From contig JAOVVO010000147.1 in assembly GCA_028564675.1 (NCBI GenBank), positions 62,001-126,000 on the forward strand: DNA of 64,000 nt. Direction: 5' to 3'. This document shows, one piece after another, positions 24,329-38,500 of the stretch. The stretch comes from Onchocerca lupi (Eukaryota; Nematoda; Chromadorea; Rhabditida; Onchocercidae). Numbering within the stretch: position 1 is the stretch's first letter; every line of letters starts with the position of its first letter. The notes beneath the pieces were generated by a model, which saw nothing but the letters and a program-made list of their open reading frames with translations, was not told the DNA's origin and did no database searches. The translations under genes were made by a program, and so were the position numbers.

Positions 24329-27189
24329 GTCTTTCCGCTCTCTGTTCTTCAGTTTCTGCTCTAAAATAAGACATTAGGATAACTGAAATGATAGACTGAT
24401 ATTAAGATTTGATAAATTACATAGAATCCTGCAATCTGATTATCTGCCTCACTTTACGATGCAAATGAAAGGTTCCCTTTGTTCATTGTTTATAAGGGGG
24501 CACATGTTTTCTCTTACCATTCTTGTTGCTCATCATTTAAAATATTTTTATCGGCTTTTCTAGTTTTTAATGGTGATTTGTATATTGTTTCATTTTGTAA
24601 ATTTGGAACTGGATGTAAATATTTGTGAAAGGAAAAAAAAAGAAAGAAAAAAACAGCATTGTGGATCATTTTTGTGTTTAGCAAACATAGCTTTTAAAAA
24701 ATCAAAATTTCTTTTATTTTTTCGATCAAATCTTACATTGTGTATTTCGTCTTCCCATCCCACAGTGTTACTGAAATCTGTCGGCCATCCACTACACGAC
24801 CATTGAGTGAACGCACAGCTATATCTGAATGCTCGACATTTTGAAATGTGACACAAACTACGCCTTCTGGATTATTCTGAAATGAAAGTGTACTTGTTTC
24901 TTAAAATGGGATTTGAGGCCAACTTCAAACTACAAGCAAAAAACTTGAAATTAGATTTGACAAATAAGCCTGCATGAGTTGTGCTTTTTTAATGATGAAT
25001 CATTTGCTCGGAATACCTGATGAGCTTGTTATCTTCAACTAAATCCATCAAACAGTAATATTCAATACGTGAATAAAAAGCGGACATAATGTCGGAAAGT
25101 TACGACAAATTTACATCGTGGACGACGACTTTTTTCACAGTTCCAAATCTTTCGCAAACTTTTCTGATTTCTTCTTCCAAATCCAACAATAAAGCTGCGT
25201 TCTTCTGCAAAGCAAAAAGTTCAGCTTTATAGAGGAAAAAGGTAACAGAAAAATTTGTCGTACTAGCAATTACGAATTTTGACAAAAAAACAAACCATCA
25301 TTTGCTCTAACGTAAACATGTTCTTCATAACAATAGTGCAGTCACTGATTGGTCGATAGTTTCGTGGTTTTTCTGGCTTCCATTCGAAGATTCTGAAATT
25401 ATACACGTTCAGTTCGCTAATATTTCACCTAAATCTCTATAACACTCAGAATTAAGAATAATTACCTCTCCTGATTTTCAATAAAACGCTTTTTCTGAGC
25501 TGCTGTGAGTTTCTTTTTCTTTTTTGATGGATCAAATTCTCCTTTCATTTGGAACTTTGCTTTTTCGACCGAAATAATTTTCCCATCCACATTCCAGCCG
25601 TCAAGAATATCTAAGGCCATGATTACCGATTCTTTCTAGAAAATTTATCTATGTTACCTAAACATATTTTTAACAAATTCAAAGCAGATCATCACTAACC
25701 TTTATATAGCAGCATCTGCCATCTCCTTTAATCGTTCCATCATCATTCCTATACAGTTTTATTTTTAATTTATTGGTCCTTGCATCCCGTTGTATTACAC
25801 CACATTTGCTCATTAACTCCTGAAATTATTCCAACATTAGTCCTATTTACTGTTTTTAAGAGTGAGACACATTAATTGTTTCTAACATTAATGGACTTGA
25901 TTTCTAAATTCCAATTCATAAAAATCGAGAACAATAGTGCATGAATCTTAAACTCACGGTAAACGACTCTTCAGTTATACTAAATGGAAGATTTGAAACA
26001 TAAACTGAAGTATTCTTTTCTTCTTCAAGTTCCACCCAACCTAAAAAATCCTATTACATTGGAACTCTTGAAAAAAATAAAAAAAAAATTAGGAGAAAAT
26101 GAAAAAAAAAGAAAAAATAAATAAAAAAGATTCTCACAACATATTTACCTTCCTTTTCCTTTTTGTCGTGCAATTTGTGCTTCGTAGATTTATGGTCTTC
26201 GGATTTTTCATTTTTTCTTTCCATGCTTGATCCTTCTTTTTCGCCAAAATCATACTTGATACCGTAATTACTGTGATACTGAGCCAAAAAATCTTCATTT
26301 ACCTACAACAGATATGGCATAATCGGTGATTTGATTTTCTCTTCAAATCTTCACGATTTTTCTCATTCAAAATTGAATATGTTTTAATATTCATTATAAA
26401 TTTACGTAGTTCGAATTTTATTCAAAGCTTGCTAGTGAAAGTGCGAAATAATATCGTAAAGAGTTTCAAATCTGAAAACTTCATATCTTTAACAGATTGG
26501 ATAAAACTAACAAACATATTTGTATAAACACGTTCTGCTAAATCTCAAATATGTACTTCTACTACTGGTAACCATTGCTGACTGATCTGATTCCACTCCA
26601 TAGTGACACCATCAACGACACAGCGATATGGATTACCACTTATCTCATCAGTCATACTGGCTGTATCCCATTTTTTCTTCAGATCATCGCCTGTGGCTGC
26701 GATCCATTTATCCTCCTCAAATACCAAGAAACCACCGTTACCATCCTCGCAAAACCATTTTCCATCTATGAATCTTCTTTCTGGTTCTGAAATCAAAATA
26801 ACTATGATTATTGATGAGCCTATTACTAAATTTCCATTTAATTAATATTTTAAAATTTCTAAAATTTAAATCAAACATTAAATATGAAATCTCTTTTTCA
26901 ACAGTTTTTTCTTTATTTAATTTATGCATTAATTGGCATAGCATTGGAAATCTTAGAGAATTAAGAATTTCTCTTATATAAAATTTTATGATGAAATATG
27001 CATAATTTTAGCATTTACTTAAATCCTTTTTCACTTATTTATTCTGTATTTCCTTTTGTTAATCTAACATCGGATAAAAAGCAATGTTCGAAAAATATAA
27101 ACTTTACCAGTTTGATTCACAGATGTATCATTACTTTCTGAATTGCTTCCAATTTGTTCTGTGCTACAATAATCCTGCTTCTCATCCAT
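24288..27189 (-). CDS. HTATSF1: HTATSF1/CUS2-like U2 snRNP-associated splicing factor, 10 exons
   Basis: Nuclear RRM protein; the family bridges SF3B1 and U2 snRNP in pre-spliceosome assembly. Exons (high-low): 27189-27108, 26786-26557, 26302-26149, 26040-25958, 25819-25700, 25635-25466, 25392-25296, 25204-25115, 24876-24737, 24360-24288; 1239 nt, 412 residues. The N-terminus has the family's YRCVVDGVTMEWNQISQQW and NEDFLAQYHSNYG segments. A charged linker leads to RRM1 (about 166-245, NTSVYVSNLPFSITEESF; then GDGRCCYIK), a basic SKKKKKLTAAQ region, FEWKP, and RRM2 (about 295-385, ending GRQISVTLWDGKTKY). The final RAERLKQWQNYI matches human REERLRGWEAFL, supporting the last exon. If the last intron is retained, translation stops at once (KYTM then TAA). 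A GAGTTCAG acceptor just upstream of the ATG may be a spliced-leader site. Confidence 0.92.
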
Positions 27190-30100
27190 ATTGCTGAACT
27201 CTATTATCATCACTTTTTAGGCATACATTCTAAGAATTCAATCATATCATTTTATGATCGTTAATTAATTATCAATCAATAACATGTACTTTTTTTTCTA
27301 GCACATTACGTTTGCAAAGAATACAATCATGCTTAAACACATCCATACATACATATTCGTATGCATATGCGTATTTTTTTCTTGTAAAGACAAATTTATT
27401 ATTTCCATTATGATAAAATAAATTCTCGATTGAGTTGATTCCGTGAAACAATCAAATCTAAATTCAAATTTAAGTTCAAACCTCAGTTTAAATGCATATA
27501 AAAAGCACTACATTTTAGAACTTTTTTTTTTGGCAGATTACCAAAGTTTCAGGTAAATGCTTTGTTTCGACGCTTCTCATCCTTTGAGAAGTTAAGTCAT
27601 GGCCTAGAATTTACTGAGATACTTGTTTAATAAGCTAGATATATTTAATCCTTATAAATCCATAAAAATAGATGATTTAATAAGCCAAGCCGAAAGAAGC
27701 CATAACGATAAAGGCCTAGAAAAAGGCCTGAGAAAATATAATAGCAATGAATGAAATTCGGAAATGACAGAATTCTACAACAAAAACAACATCATGACAA
27801 AAATAGGAATAATTCACTAATCGCTGTTCCATGCCTTAAAGGAGCTCCGGCTATCCGCAAAATACCAATAAGATGGACGGATTGGTGGGTTTGTAATTAT
27901 CAGCGTTTCCTTCTCATCTTGCCATCATTATTTCCTTATCTTATGTTTCTGGGGTGAAAGGTCAAGACCATTCGAGATATCCATTCAGTCGATAATCATT
28001 GGGAAGAGATAGATTTATCATATCAAAACCGATAGAAGACATCAATATCACGTGTCATTTTCATTCCCTAATTTCATGATACTTTTACGATCACATCTGT
28101 TCGTTTCCTAATTTGTTGTCCATTAAATTCACTAGACTTCGTAAGAATTTTACTTTAAACCACAGCAGTCTAGCCAAAACTTGATGTCAAAGTATTAAAT
28201 TGAGTTATCTGAGATTTGAGTAATTAAATCGAAATATTCATCTATTCTGTTTTCGGGATATCATTTTCGTGTATTGAGCAATAATGAATCGATTTCATTT
28301 ATAAAATCAAATTCAAATTGAAGGAAAATTCTTGTTCATACTTTTAAGAGCAAATTTTTCTCAAGAGTTTGCTTTTTTCTTTTTTTCTTTCTTTTTCTTT
28401 CATTTGTAAATAGGAACTGCTCGTTTTCAAAAGGAATTAAATACTGGACAAAGTTTTGCAAGCTTAGTTAGAAGAATTGAAATGAGATAGTTCTTAGAAG
28501 TATTAAGCGTAAGAAGTTTTTTTTTTTTTTTCGGTTATTCCAACTAAATGTATGATTATTTTGTTTACATTCATTTTCTGCTGGTTGAATATTTTTTACT
28601 GAAAATTGTAATTCTTTATTAAATTCTTCAGTAATTGTGCATATATCTCGAGATTCATTCATAGAAATAATCGTTTGATAGCTTTCAATATGATCTTTTA
28701 CAATGATTGTAGCATTTTTCATTATTTCAGGTAATTTTTTTCAGGAAGCGATTATTTTTTGTTTGCATCAAATCTGAAATTATCTACATCAAGGACGTTG
28801 TATTAGCTGAAAAAGAAGAAAGAATAATTGATTAATTACTTCAAAGGATCGATGCAATAATTTCTAAAATTTCTCATATCAGATTTCGCTTATTTGAAAG
28901 AATTAAAAACTTGATTAACTTAAGGTATGGTGCAATTTTCCCTAATTGCATTCTTGTTTAATGTTAGTGACATTTGAGCAGGAGTTATGAAAATCGTAAT
29001 CGAATCTAGCCGGTTTGAAGAAGACTGAAATTATTCGCACCATTTTTTTTTTTTTGAATTCATTCCACAAAACGATATCAAATCAACTTTAATCAGTAAT
29101 TTGGACTTGTTAAATTTTTTAAATAATATATTAACATAATAAATCCTGGCTAGGATTTTATCACTCAAATCATTCATCACTCATTTTTGGGATGGCAGCT
29201 TTACGAGGACTCGGAATTATGATGCAGAGCAATCAGAAAAACCATACAACAGCACTGAAATGCTGGACTAGTTTCAAATTAATTCTTTTTTTTTAAATTA
29301 AAAATATTTTATAATTTTGTTTTCAGTTTTTTTTTTTATTCCAGAAAATTCACTTCATTTTTTAGCACATAACCGCAATTTCTGACAAATTCAGCAACAG
29401 AAATACATTAAATGACGAAACTATAGATCATTTAAAGTTAAAATATAAATTTTCATACGCCCAGTAAATATGTCTCGATTGTTAATGCTTTTAAGTAAAT
29501 AATATTTGACAAAATATGTGACATTTTTTCCTGCTATGACGATGCTACATTGATGTCAATGATAGTTATATTTTCTGAAGAAACAAAACGAATTTTCAAA
29601 CAGTCTTGAATGCTTGTGCCTTGCCCTTCAAAATTATATTCTTACCTCAGACTTCCATAATTTGAGCTATATATAGATTTATATATATAAACTTTATTTT
29701 AGAGGTAATGTAGGATAGAATCATGTATAACTTATCAAAATTGAACTCTGATCCAAGAAAATTTCTAGATGCGAAATTGAAAAAAATCTAATTCTAGTCA
29801 AATTCTTTGATTAGATGTTAAAGTGGTTTAATTTTATTTAAAGAAAAGTGAGCTTTTGAATTATTATGTTTTGGATTTTATTTCCTGCCAGGATAACTTT
29901 GAATTTTACGGTAATTGAAAAATAAAACGAGAGAGATATAAATGATATAGTTGAAATCAGAAACGGAATAAATGTAAATGAAATAATTGAAAGTTATCAA
30001 ATCGAAAGTAAGAACTTTTTGGAAAATCAAATACACTTAGTATTTTTAGTTTATTTTGATGATTATTTTTAAGATTGCAAGATAAATGTAAAATACTTTT

Positions 30101-32785
30101 ATTAATAAAGCACATTTTTTTAGAATGCTTTTGATAAATATTGCTAATCCTATAAAATTATCTATATCAGATTTTTTGAAATACCTTTATTGATAATAAG
30201 CGATATCATAATTGTTTTTTCCTAATTACTGCAATTTCAAAAATAATTATTGAAACTAAATCAAAACTAAATTTATTTAATTTTTAACAAATTTTCAACT
30301 TCCAGTTTGGTCATTTTTGATTATTTTATTTACAATTATTTAATTTTCGGTTCCAACTATATCATTTAAACTTCTTCTTTTAAGTATTCCACCACAGTTG
30401 TAGGATTATGATTACCATTGTTTTCCATACGCATGGAAGCTTTAGTAATTTGAAGAGATATCATATTTTTTTAAATTTTCAGAAATTTTTGGCTTTAGTT
30501 TGGATTTTTGTTATTTTTTTATTGTTCTGAAATAAACGATGTCATTATCGTGAAAGGAACAATAATAACGGTTTTCAAGCAAACTAATAAATTATTTTTT
30601 GCATTGATTGGAAAAGACACATTCCAAATTTTCTATGGCATAACAGTACATTTTTATTGTATGACTTGAAAAAAAGAAAAAAAAAAAAAAGCAGTAATAA
30701 ATGAATTGAATGCGAATGATTCTGTAGCAACAATTTAATCGTAAAGTTTTCGAAAAGTTGAGAACAACATTTCGTTAACAATTGAATTAAGATTTCAACT
30801 TCACTTTCAATCTAGATCGTAGGAGCAAAGTCAGAAAGGAAAAGTGAAATGAGAAATTAAATTCAACAACTTTTTCGAATACACTTATAAATTGCTTCTT
30901 CGAATTATGTTCATCATTGATCCGAATCAACTATCCCGTAATCTCATGAATTTGTATTGCTTTCATTGCGAATTATTATCATACGATGCACATCACATTC
31001 CTTTTTTGCAAATTAAAATAGCATATTCTTAAAAATCAGAAGTGCATGTGTACTTGAATAAAAAAAGTAGACATTCAATTTATTCGTAGGAATTCAAGTT
31101 TAACTATTTTTTACAATAATTTATACACTTCCCATAAGCTTATTATCAGATTTTAAACCAAAAAATTCAATTTTAAATTAATTTTGTTCACAATTTGCAG
31201 AAATTAACAATCAGCAATACTCCGATATGAATTTTCAAATATAATTTTGCAAACATAAATTTTGATAAACATTCAGAATCTTGAAGTGTTTGTTGGAAAA
31301 CATTTTCCGATCGATTAAAATCACCTTGAAAAAAGTCGATGATAGATATTCTATAAATAAGCGAAAAGAAAATTCCGGAAAATTAGAAGAAAATAAAAAA
31401 AAATATTGAAGTAGTGAAAGATGAAAAAGTTTGAAATTATTAAAAATGAAAAATAAAAGAAAAGAGAATACTGATCAAGCAGTATATATTCTAATACTTT
31501 TTATAATGATACCAAAAATTTTATATTTATCGTTATCACTTTTATCAGTGTGATTGTGTACATAAGTATTCTACTTGAAGAAAAAGATAGATTTATGTGA
31601 AAGTAATCGATAATTTTTTTTTCTTTAAATATTAAACTCATTAAAGTTTTTTTTTTTTTTTTTTGTTTCTTTTTTTTTATAATAATAAAAACTTGGGTTA
31701 AATATTGCTTTTTTTTTCTTTCTAAATAGTGCTTTCTTAATTTACTCAATACTTTTCCAGAACTCTTTCATAGATTTTTGTTTCTTTTCTGTTTGTTTTA
31801 ATTTTTGACTTCTTGCAAAATTTATCAATCGATTTTTGCATGTTTATAGCTAAAATATTTTTCAACAAAAATTTATTAATAGAATGAAAAAGCAATACAT
31901 AAACAAAATAATCTCATTTATAATCAATCTTTTTATTGTACATGAACAACCTTATTCATAATTATAATAGTTTAAACAATTGCTAAAGGATTTTTTCCTT
32001 TTTTCCACGGAACGTTAATTTTGTTCTTGTTTGAAATTTGAGAATATTTAATTTCTTTAATAATTGTTCAATGATTACAATGTTTTATTATTTAAGATTT
32101 TTACGAAGTAGAAATACTTCTTTTGATTGATCGATTAATGTTAAACAATGATCGAAATCCTGCAAATTTGTGAAGTTCATAGAAATAAATTTAGTAATTG
32201 ATGATTAAATGCTTTCCAAATAATACAAATGTAATGAAAAGTACTTTTGTCCGAATAATTTTTGTCCTAATTTTATTTTTCCCATTCAATGAAAAAAGAC
32301 TTTTAGAAGTTGATTGAAATCCAATCAATTATTTGATCCAATCGGCAGAAAACTTGAAAATAATTAATGTGCTATCTTTTGCTATTGAAATTTCAAATTT
32401 AGTTTATTGTCATACATTTTAATATTAACAATAAAGTATTTGTATAATTCTATAAAGAAAAAAATTTTTCATTAAAATTAAATTTATTTATTACATTCAA
32501 AATTTATTACAAAAAAAAAAAAAGTCGACCTGATCCATTCCTCGAAAACGATTTAATAAAATATTTACACCATCGCATATCATTTTTGAATTTGCCTCAT
32601 TTTTTTTCTTCACACAAGCACCAATAAAATTGATAATCCATGTAGTATACTATAAAACGATAGATTTAATATTATTCATTTTTTCAAATATTAAATTTAA
32701 TTTCAAATTATGCCGAAATTTTATTTACAAAGAAGAAAGCAATGAAATTATATATTTGAAAAAACAAAAAATTGAAAAAAAAAAT
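27190..32785. other. Intergenic region, mostly non-coding
   Basis: 5.6 kb of AT-rich DNA. Two patches stand out. At 27740-28100 there is higher GC with open frames on both strands but no assembled gene. At 28600-28722 on the minus strand there is an exon-like ORF (see findings). The remainder shows only homopolymers. Confidence 0.5.
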
Positions 32786-33046
32786 TCAAATTAAATTCAT
32801 TTCCTTAACAATTTGATTCCTTATATCTTGTTTCAATTTCGAAACGATCGCATGAGTCTGTTGGACAGATGCGCCATCCCATTCAATCAATGCTGCAAAT
32901 ACCGCTTCACCTAATTTGAATTGTTTTTCGTACATTTCCTCATCCATTGTTTCCCATTTTATTGGTACACATTTGAAATCCAATTCTTTAAGTCGCAACG
33001 AAAGAGTAACATACGGTGATGTTTTGGTGGTCAATTTGCGATTCAT
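32786..33046 (-). CDS. Probable single-exon protein, 86 residues, function unknown
   Basis: Begins at an ATG preceded directly by an in-frame TAA and, 20 nt upstream, by a TTTTAG acceptor-like site suitable for trans-splicing. The product is compositionally balanced, unlike surrounding spurious frames: it contains SPYVTLSLRLKELDFKCVP, KWETMDEEMYEKQFKLGEAV, an IEWDG turn and a helical C-terminus (SKLKQDIRNQIVKEMNLI). No signal peptide or membrane segment is seen. AATAAA lies about 60 nt past the stop (TTTATT at about 32720). I do not recognise the family; it may be a small nematode-specific subunit. Confidence 0.55.
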   Translation of the reverse strand: MNRKLTTKTSPYVTLSLRLKELDFKCVPIKWETMDEEMYEKQFKLGEAVFAALIEWDGASVQQTHAIVSKLKQDIRNQIVKEMNLI

Positions 33047-35480
33047 TTATTCGTTTTTTTTAGAATCTAAAATTTTGATTTCATGTAAAAAAGTCTTCTT
33101 CTCTTCTCCTTTTCCATCCCTTTTTTTTTTTTTTTTCTTCGTTAAATTCCAAAATTCCATGATTATAATAATAGCTCAACAGAAATAGCAATTTTAATAA
33201 TTCTTTTTATAAATAAATTCATTTTAATGATTTCTAAAGAAAAAAAAAAAGAAAAAAAAAATAAAAAATTAGATATAAAGATATATTCTTCTAAAGAATG
33301 ATGCAATTCTTACATTCTAAACGAATATATAATCATTTAAATTCTTCATTTGCTTTTAAAAAAATTTCCGAATCTTTTTTCTTTTTTTTTTCTCTCTCTC
33401 TCAAAGAGAAAGCGCCACGTGATAGGATATTTCACTAAAAGTTTAGTTAAAATATTTATCAAAATAAAATGAAATCGATAGGATGAAAGGAGGAAATAGG
33501 TGAAGGATAGAGTGGGAAGAAAGGCGGTAAAGTAACAAATTGATTTTGATGAATTTACTTCTGTAACAATTAATATTATTTTCAGCATGATAATGATTTT
33601 TGAACTTGGATATGATGATGAACAAAATAGAAGGATGAACGTGTGTTATGTTGTTTGAAAAATTGAAAAATGCTAACAATAAATCATTATTGTCTAAAAA
33701 TTAAAAAAAGAAAAAAAAAAAAGGAGGAAATTGAAACTTTTTTTTTTTTAACTCATTTATTCAAGATTGCTATTGGAGAAAATGAACCGTATGCTATTAG
33801 AGTAAATGAACCGTAATGATTTCAAGCAAGCCATATTACTGTAATATTGTTAAGATCTAAAAGTTATGATGAAATTACTGTGGAATTACTTTAGCTAGGA
33901 TTACTGTATAGATACGAAGCAATTTAAAGCATAGAAATCTAAAAAGATTATAAATTTGAGACAAAATAACTGATGTTATTTTTTCAACAACTGTTACCAA
34001 TAGGATAAATTATGTAACTGGAAGTATATGATTTCCGGAAAATGACAGATATTAGGAGCATTTGGAAGAGTATAGATGAAATTATTGTAGTTTTTTCATA
34101 ATTTCTGATTTGTAATTAAGTAAATTATATAAAAGTCGTTTTTTTGCATTTTTTTTTTTAAAAATCCTTTTCCACTTTTTTCAAGTGTTTTTTGTTTATT
34201 TAATTTTTTTGATTATTCATATATAAATTTTTTAATTCCTTAAATTTTGTTTTTTGCCTTTATGAGTGTTATTCTATTTATGTGCCTGGATAATTAAGAG
34301 AAAACTTCGCATTCTTACAAAATCTTTGATTGCTTTTTTTTTTTTTTGTTTTGTTTTTTTGTCCCGATAATTTTTTGTTGTTGCATATCTTATTTGTTTA
34401 CGTTTATTGATTTATGATTTTCAAGTTAAGATTGTTAGCACTTGCAATATTATTTGATATTTTTACATTTTACCTTTTAGTATATTTTAGTTGTCTTTGC
34501 ATAATTTTGTTAATTGTTTACTTTTTTTCATTTATTGTTTTATTGTTTGATATAATTTTTTTTTTTTCGTCTCGTATAAATATTTTTAAGGTTTTATTTT
34601 CCTCTTTTAGTTCAATTTCTAGTTTATTTTGCTTTTTTTTTGTTTAATTACTTGAAAATTTCTACCAATCATGATGATGTGATTTCTAGCAGATGTTATT
34701 TTAAAATTAGGAGAGATTATATTTTGTTAATAAATAAATTGTTAAATTTTTTCCTTTAGTCCAGTGATTTTGTTTCTCTTGATTGATCTGTTTTCTGCTT
34801 CCTTTTTTTTTTTTTTTTTTTGTTTTAAATTTATTTTTATGATTCAGAGAGACAGCAAATCTTTAGCAATTTATTCTTCGATTTATCACATAAGCTCTTG
34901 TCTAATCGAAATCAATATCGTTTATTATAACATCCCATCCGTATATTCATATGTACTTTTGTTTTAATATTTAATTAATTAGCTTGTAAACATGCAATCT
35001 TCTCAAGCCAAAATTCTTGAGAAATATCCATAGATCCATATACATATATCAAATCCTTCCAATCAAAATTGTTATTTCATGCTAGAAGATGTGGAAATAA
35101 GAGGATTTCACACAAAAAGGAATAATTTAATGCTTTGCGATATCCGTAACTGCATAAAATTGCTTGCATGAGATATTATTATTCAAATTGAAAATTCGAC
35201 AAGGAACTTTGCCTACTTTATTTCTTAAAAACAAAATTTTCTTTAAAAAATTTTCTTCAAAATATTTTATTTTTTAATACAACTCAGTCAAAAAAGCAAC
35301 ATGAAACCAATCAACATGCACAAAACTAATCGTACCACTATGTGCACAATTTTAAAGTCGATCACATTTATCATATTAATCGCAGAATAATAAATATAAC
35401 AGCATTAAATAATATAGCGAAATATATCACATTTATTTCAAAACATAAGGAGTGAAATATAAATGAGCAGTTCTAGAAAA
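33047..35480. other. Intergenic region, no gene seen
   Basis: Very AT-rich with long T runs. A short 24-bp tandem duplication (33769-33816, GCTATTGGAGAAAATGAACC-type unit) is the only structure noted. Open frames at 34414-34967 are Phe/Ile-rich artefacts of poly-T. Confidence 0.6.
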
Positions 35481-35486
35481 TTTATT
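35481..35486 (-). terminator. Poly(A) signal of the ETFA gene
   Basis: TTTATT (AATAAA on the minus strand), about 30 nt past the ETFA stop codon at 35514-35516. Confidence 0.6.
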
Positions 35487-35513
35487 GTCTGCAGTTTGTT
35501 TAGAAATGTTCGA

Positions 35514-38500
35514 TCACAATGCTTTGATTAATTCCGGAACAGCCTTATGGAGATCAGCTTTTAATCCAATATCTGCGATCTGAAAAATACATCTTTTATT
35601 GTTATCAGAAATAATTCTTTATGAACACTGACTCGGATTTTATATTTGCAGAACTTATTTTAGTGATAATATTCATAAGCATTTTTCTGATGTGAAACAC
35701 TGACATATACACACAAATATATACAGACAAAAAAATACATAATTACTTCGTTCTAGGAATGCGTTTTTTTCTTTTATTTATTTATTTTTTTTTTATGCGT
35801 TTCATCACGATCAAAATTGGAAGAGCTCTGTTTTACAGCCATTTATCGGTTAACGATAAAATTTGTCAAATAAATACAAATTAAATTTTGCAATCACAAA
35901 AATCGAAATTTGCTAAATTATAACAATAATTACTTCGAAAATCGGAGCGTCTGGATCTTTATTTATAGCTACAATAACTTTGCTATCCTTCATGCCTGCT
36001 GTGTGTTGAATGGCACCACTGATACCGATTGCTATGTATAACTCCTACAAATTTTTGACCATATGATTCATTACACAAAAAGTTGGAGAAAAGAATCATC
36101 TTCATTGTATCCATGGAAATTTCGCTGAACGTAAATCATAAAGACAACAGACCTGAATGAAAACATGGACAATAGGATTGATAACCACCACCGATTATCC
36201 GGATTTCATAGTAATTTTGCAAGAAAGTTCGATATTGAACATCGATTCACGAAAAAAATCTGATCCATTTTGTCCTTATATGATTATTTATTAAATAAAC
36301 AAGAAATTACCGGTGCAACAACTTTGCCCGTTTGGCCAATTTGCAACTCATTCGAAACGTAGCCTGCATCAACTGCTGCACGTGAAGCACCCACTGCTGC
36401 TTTCAATTTATCAGCCAATTCATAAATCATTTTAAAATTATCTGCTGAACCGATAGCACGACCTCCAGAAACTACGACTTTTGCACTTTGCAAGTCTGGT
36501 CGCTCCGATTTGAGCAATTCTTGTGATAAAAATTCAACACCATCGAATGAAAAATCTGTTTCAGGTGCTGAAAATTGCTTAAACTTATTGAAAATATATA
36601 AAATTTCTAAAAAATTCCTCAAGAAAAAAAATCCCGATTTTTTGCGCAAAAAATCCCGTCAATATTATTCTTCTAAAATTCCTGCTGTTCATGTTAACTG
36701 AACAACACTGGTCTGTTCACATGGATAATAAAAAGGAATCGGCACTTTGTACATACCCTTTTCAATTTTGCCGCTACCACCAGATTCTTTGGCTGGTTGG
36801 AATGCTGTTCCACGAAAAGTTAAGAACTTTACTGGGGCATTACTTTTTACCTGGAAATAATATGATCAGCGAAAAACACCTACAAATAATTTTATGATTC
36901 AGGCACATAATTTTAAATGAATTTTATACTGATATAATAACTTAACGATTAAATCAAAAGCTTTACCTTACATATAGCATTGCCAGCATAAATAGGTCTG
37001 CTGAAAGTATCATCACTGTGAATAGCAATGATATCGGTGATAGGAGAAGCATCGAACTGAGCGGCTACTCTTGGTAATACATCACGACCAAATGTTGAAG
37101 CTCCTGCTACTACATGGTCAAATTTGTACTGCTTTTGAAGTGTTTCCACAGTCTTCGCAACATGTTCTAAAAGGAACTTTTGTTTCAGCAAACCTTTAAA
37201 AAATAATCATAATCCTTATAAATGCGATTAAATTCATAGGTGATTTCTAAACGATAATTTGGAGCAAGAAACTGCGCCACTAACCTGGAAGTTGATGCTT
37301 CAGTTTTTCATGATCTGCTATAAACACTCGTTTGACTTGCTCCACTTTTGCTACCTGCAAAAACTAAATCAATAATCATAAGACTAAAATAAGTCTTTTC
37401 ATGTATCTGCTGTCTAACTTATATTAATCACTCGGGTCATCTCGGAAACTTACTGTATAAGCGTTTCTCATTTTTAATTTTTCTACTAGCCAACAAATAC
37501 TCGATCAATGAAACTGAATAAAAGGGATGTGCCGGTACTACAATGCTCTGTCCAATTTAATAATATTCAACCAGATTGGCTATGTTATATTACATAGCGT
37601 TAAGTTCTTTCTATCAAAAAGTTTTACACAAATATTTGTTTATTTGAAAATAACAAAATTAAAGCTTCAAATAGAAAATAGAAAAAATGATTATTTAGAA
37701 AAAGCAAATTAACCTGTTCAGCAATTTTAGTGACATTGTTACCAGCAACCAGTACTGATATTTCACCTAACTTTGAAGCAGCGCTAACAGCATTTAACGT
37801 TATCGGATTTAGCTTACCACCGGTATGCTCTGCTAGCACCAATGTACTAGTGAATCGGAAAGCTATATGCTGAAAATATCGAAACTTTGTCTTGCATCAT
37901 TTTAAATCTTCCAATTATAAACAATACAAAATAATTTCTTGACTTCACAAAAAACAATTTAGAGATAATTTTCATATATGAAATTTATTTATATCCGCTA
38001 AGCAATCGTTTCCTTATCACGGTAGTTACATGTCTCTGTTCATAATGTTATTTAGAATGTATAAAGAAAATTTACTGATAAGAAACTATAAGAGAATGAA
38101 TGACCTAATAGAAATCTTTGATCTAATGGATGAACTTGACAGGTTGCCTAACACTAATGGACGTATGTCACGTACCCGATTGTACGACCAAACATTGGAT
38201 TATTTCTATAACTTTGACGAAGATACCTATTAAACCAATAGCAAAATTTCAAAAAAAAAAAAAAAACAATATCTTTTGATTCCAATTCTCATCCCTTTCT
38301 TGTATAATATAATAGTCCCATTTGTTCGCTCCTTGGGCAATATAAATAACTTTAAACTAATACATAAACTATTGTCAGGCCACAAATTTTTGCTAAATTT
38401 TTCCTTAAAAGAAGTTAGCTGTATTTGAAATCAAAACTAAATATTCCATAATCCTTAATTTCACACGCTAAATAATACAATAATCTACGTAACTTTATAA

